Source: Verrucomicrobiia bacterium
GTDB lineage: Bacteria; Verrucomicrobiota; Verrucomicrobiia; Verrucomicrobiales; Akkermansiaceae
NCBI GenBank assembly: GCA_030432565.1
Contig: JAUIGV010000038.1
Location: 1 to 50,731 of the forward strand
Length of the DNA stretch: 50,731 nucleotides
Direction of reading: 5' to 3'
The notes beneath the pieces were generated by a model. The model did no database searches. It worked only from the letters and a program-made list of their open reading frames with translations, and was not told the origin of the DNA. Shown here piece after piece: positions 50,521-50,731 of the stretch. The position numbers were made by a program, and so were the translations under genes. Position 1 is the stretch's first letter. Each line of letters opens with the position of its first letter.

Positions 50521-50731
50521 TCACTTCGTTTCCCATCCGTTAACGGTGGTTTCGCCGTGAACACCACACTGAAAATTGAGGGGTTTTTCGAGACCAACTG
50601 TGGCGTCGGTTTGGGGGTTTTGGTAGCGGCCGGTATCAGCGATATTGACGAGCCTGTTGTTGCTGATTTTAGCGCCGGCGCTTTCGTCGTTACGGAAAAG
50701 CGGGCGGGCCTGGCCTTGGCATTCGATGAGG
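50521..50731 (-). CDS. 3' end of an unidentified gene, cut by the window edge
   Basis: From the window end to the stop at 50523-50521 the minus strand has an open frame of about 70 codons with coding character: RLVNIADTGRYQNPQTDATV, then GLEKPLNFQCGVHGETTV. The pattern recalls the end of a right-handed beta-helix such as a pectate-lyase-like protein from this phylum, but I cannot confirm it. Confidence 0.5.
   Translation of the reverse strand, partial: LIECQGQARPLFRNDESAGAKISNNRLVNIADTGRYQNPQTDATVGLEKPLNFQCGVHGETTVNGWETK

Noticed and set aside
1-50731. CRISPR array, tRNA, rRNA or prophage
   Set aside because: I saw no regularly spaced repeats, no cloverleaf-like tRNA sequence, no rRNA and no phage structural genes.

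Overview
The window looks like a piece of a Verrucomicrobiota chromosome (PVC superphylum, probably a free-living polysaccharide degrader). Three things point there. Planctomycete/verrucomicrobial cytochrome families (PSCyt/PSD: DUF1549, DUF1553, DUF1585, DUF1587, DUF1588, DUF1592, DUF1595) are abundant and paired with DUF1552 or DUF1501 partners. There are large secreted LamG, CotH and lamin-tail proteins and a PEP-CTERM protein. There is also an AraC regulator of the XylR type and a DUF6288-like protein. Nearly every product carries a Sec or Tat signal, so this is a region for the cell envelope and periplasm. I saw no rRNA, tRNA, CRISPR array or intact insertion sequence.

Layout. 1-1.4 kb: a transposase remnant, a hairpin, and a Fic AMP-transferase gene with a perfect palindrome over its promoter. 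1.6-9.1 kb: two divergent DUF1592/DUF1552 gene pairs. 9.1-18.5 kb: a CotH-kinase/lamin-tail giant, a LamG protein and a cytochrome-propeller fusion. 18.5-22.8 kb: a DUF1549/DUF1553-DUF1501 pair. 22.9-28.0 kb (minus): a tightly coupled operon of DJ-1-like protein, TIM-barrel isomerase, pentaheme cytochrome and propeller dehydrogenase, with a divergent XylR/AraC sugar sensor at 28.0-29.2 kb. 29.2-30.9 kb: a CPPED1-like phosphoesterase and an SGNH esterase.

31.0-34.5 kb: a BlaI/M56 (BlaR1-like) signalling operon with two clear operators and a small secreted protein. 34.5-35.1 kb: a decayed reading frame interrupted only by TGA codons. 35.1-41.3 kb: an esterase, a terminator, an esterase-dehydrogenase-cytochrome fusion, a Tat-exported Gfo/Idh/MocA oxidoreductase and a DUF3365 heme lipoprotein. 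41.3-45.5 kb (minus): a second DUF1549/DUF1553-DUF1501 pair. 45.8-50.7 kb: a PDZ/DUF6288-like protein, an OmpR-type two-component system, a PEP-CTERM protein and the 3' end of a minus-strand gene.

Read together, the genes suggest extracytoplasmic sugar catabolism. Carbohydrate-binding modules and esterases would capture and deacetylate glycans, propeller and Gfo/Idh-type enzymes would oxidise sugars, and many CXXCH cytochromes would take the electrons. A XylR-type sensor, a BlaI/M56 system and a two-component system supply control. This pathway is inferred from domain content and gene order; no substrate can be read from the sequence.
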